Assembly: GCA_034409055.1 (NCBI GenBank) | Contig: DAOUMU010000518.1 | Span: forward strand, 1-5,641 | Direction of reading: 5' to 3' | Origin: DAOUMU01 sp034409055 | GTDB taxonomy: Bacteria > Chloroflexota > Anaerolineae > 4572-78 > J111 | Length of the DNA stretch: 5,641 bases | Shown: positions 5,605 through 5,641 of the stretch, in pieces | How the letters are laid out: every line of letters begins with the position of its first letter | Numbering within the stretch: position 1 is the first letter of the stretch | The notes under the pieces: model-generated | Database searches by the model: none | Seen by the model: only the letters and a program-made list of their open reading frames with translations | Told to the model about the DNA's origin: nothing | Translations under genes and position numbers: made by a program

Positions 5605-5641
5605 CAGTTATGTCAATATTATTGCTCCAAGCGGACTACAG

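Overview
This 5.6-kb window has about 50% GC and carries four complete protein-coding genes, all on the minus strand. In transcription order (right to left) they are: a membrane protein that fuses a urea-transporter (UT) domain to an M23 (LytM-type) metallopeptidase domain; a long-chain fatty-acid-CoA ligase; a small DUF2103-like protein of unknown function; and a class I PPK2 polyphosphate kinase. No RNA gene of a known family, insertion sequence, phage gene or CRISPR array is visible. The gene styles, together with the short heptamer and G/C-run intergenic repeats, suggest a free-living environmental bacterium. Chloroflexota (Anaerolineae-like) is my best guess, with a cyanobacterium-like genome as the alternative. 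There is no rRNA or marker gene to settle this.

Layout by region. 1-109: non-coding tail downstream of ppk2, with a G/C-run hairpin repeat. 110-1084: ppk2, with a Lys/Glu-rich N-terminal tail encoded by an in-frame tandem repeat, a strong Shine-Dalgarno and an extended -10 promoter at about 1118-1126. 1085-1303: non-coding, holding that promoter and, at 1189-1287, a long compensated inverted repeat that folds into a three-way-junction-like structure. 1304-1618: DUF2103-like gene. 1619-1708: short spacer with tandem heptamers that run into the 3' end of the ligase gene. 1709-3448: acyl-CoA ligase, preceded by a near-consensus sigma-70 promoter (TTGACA-N18-TATACT). 3535-5592: the UT-M23 fusion. 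5593-5641: its leader, cut by the window edge.

The genes do not form an obvious pathway. The ligase and ppk2 each have their own recognisable promoter, so this looks like a run of co-directional but separately controllable genes; the small DUF2103-like gene may be transcribed with the ligase. The most unusual item is the UT-M23 fusion. Both halves of the transporter signature and all expected zinc/catalytic residues of the peptidase are present. However, the hand-predicted topology would place the peptidase on the cytoplasmic side, and two of the four positions I equate with the urea-site polar residues differ clearly from the characterised bacterial transporter. The second is the structured element upstream of ppk2, whose outer stem pairs better as minus-strand RNA than as plus-strand RNA.
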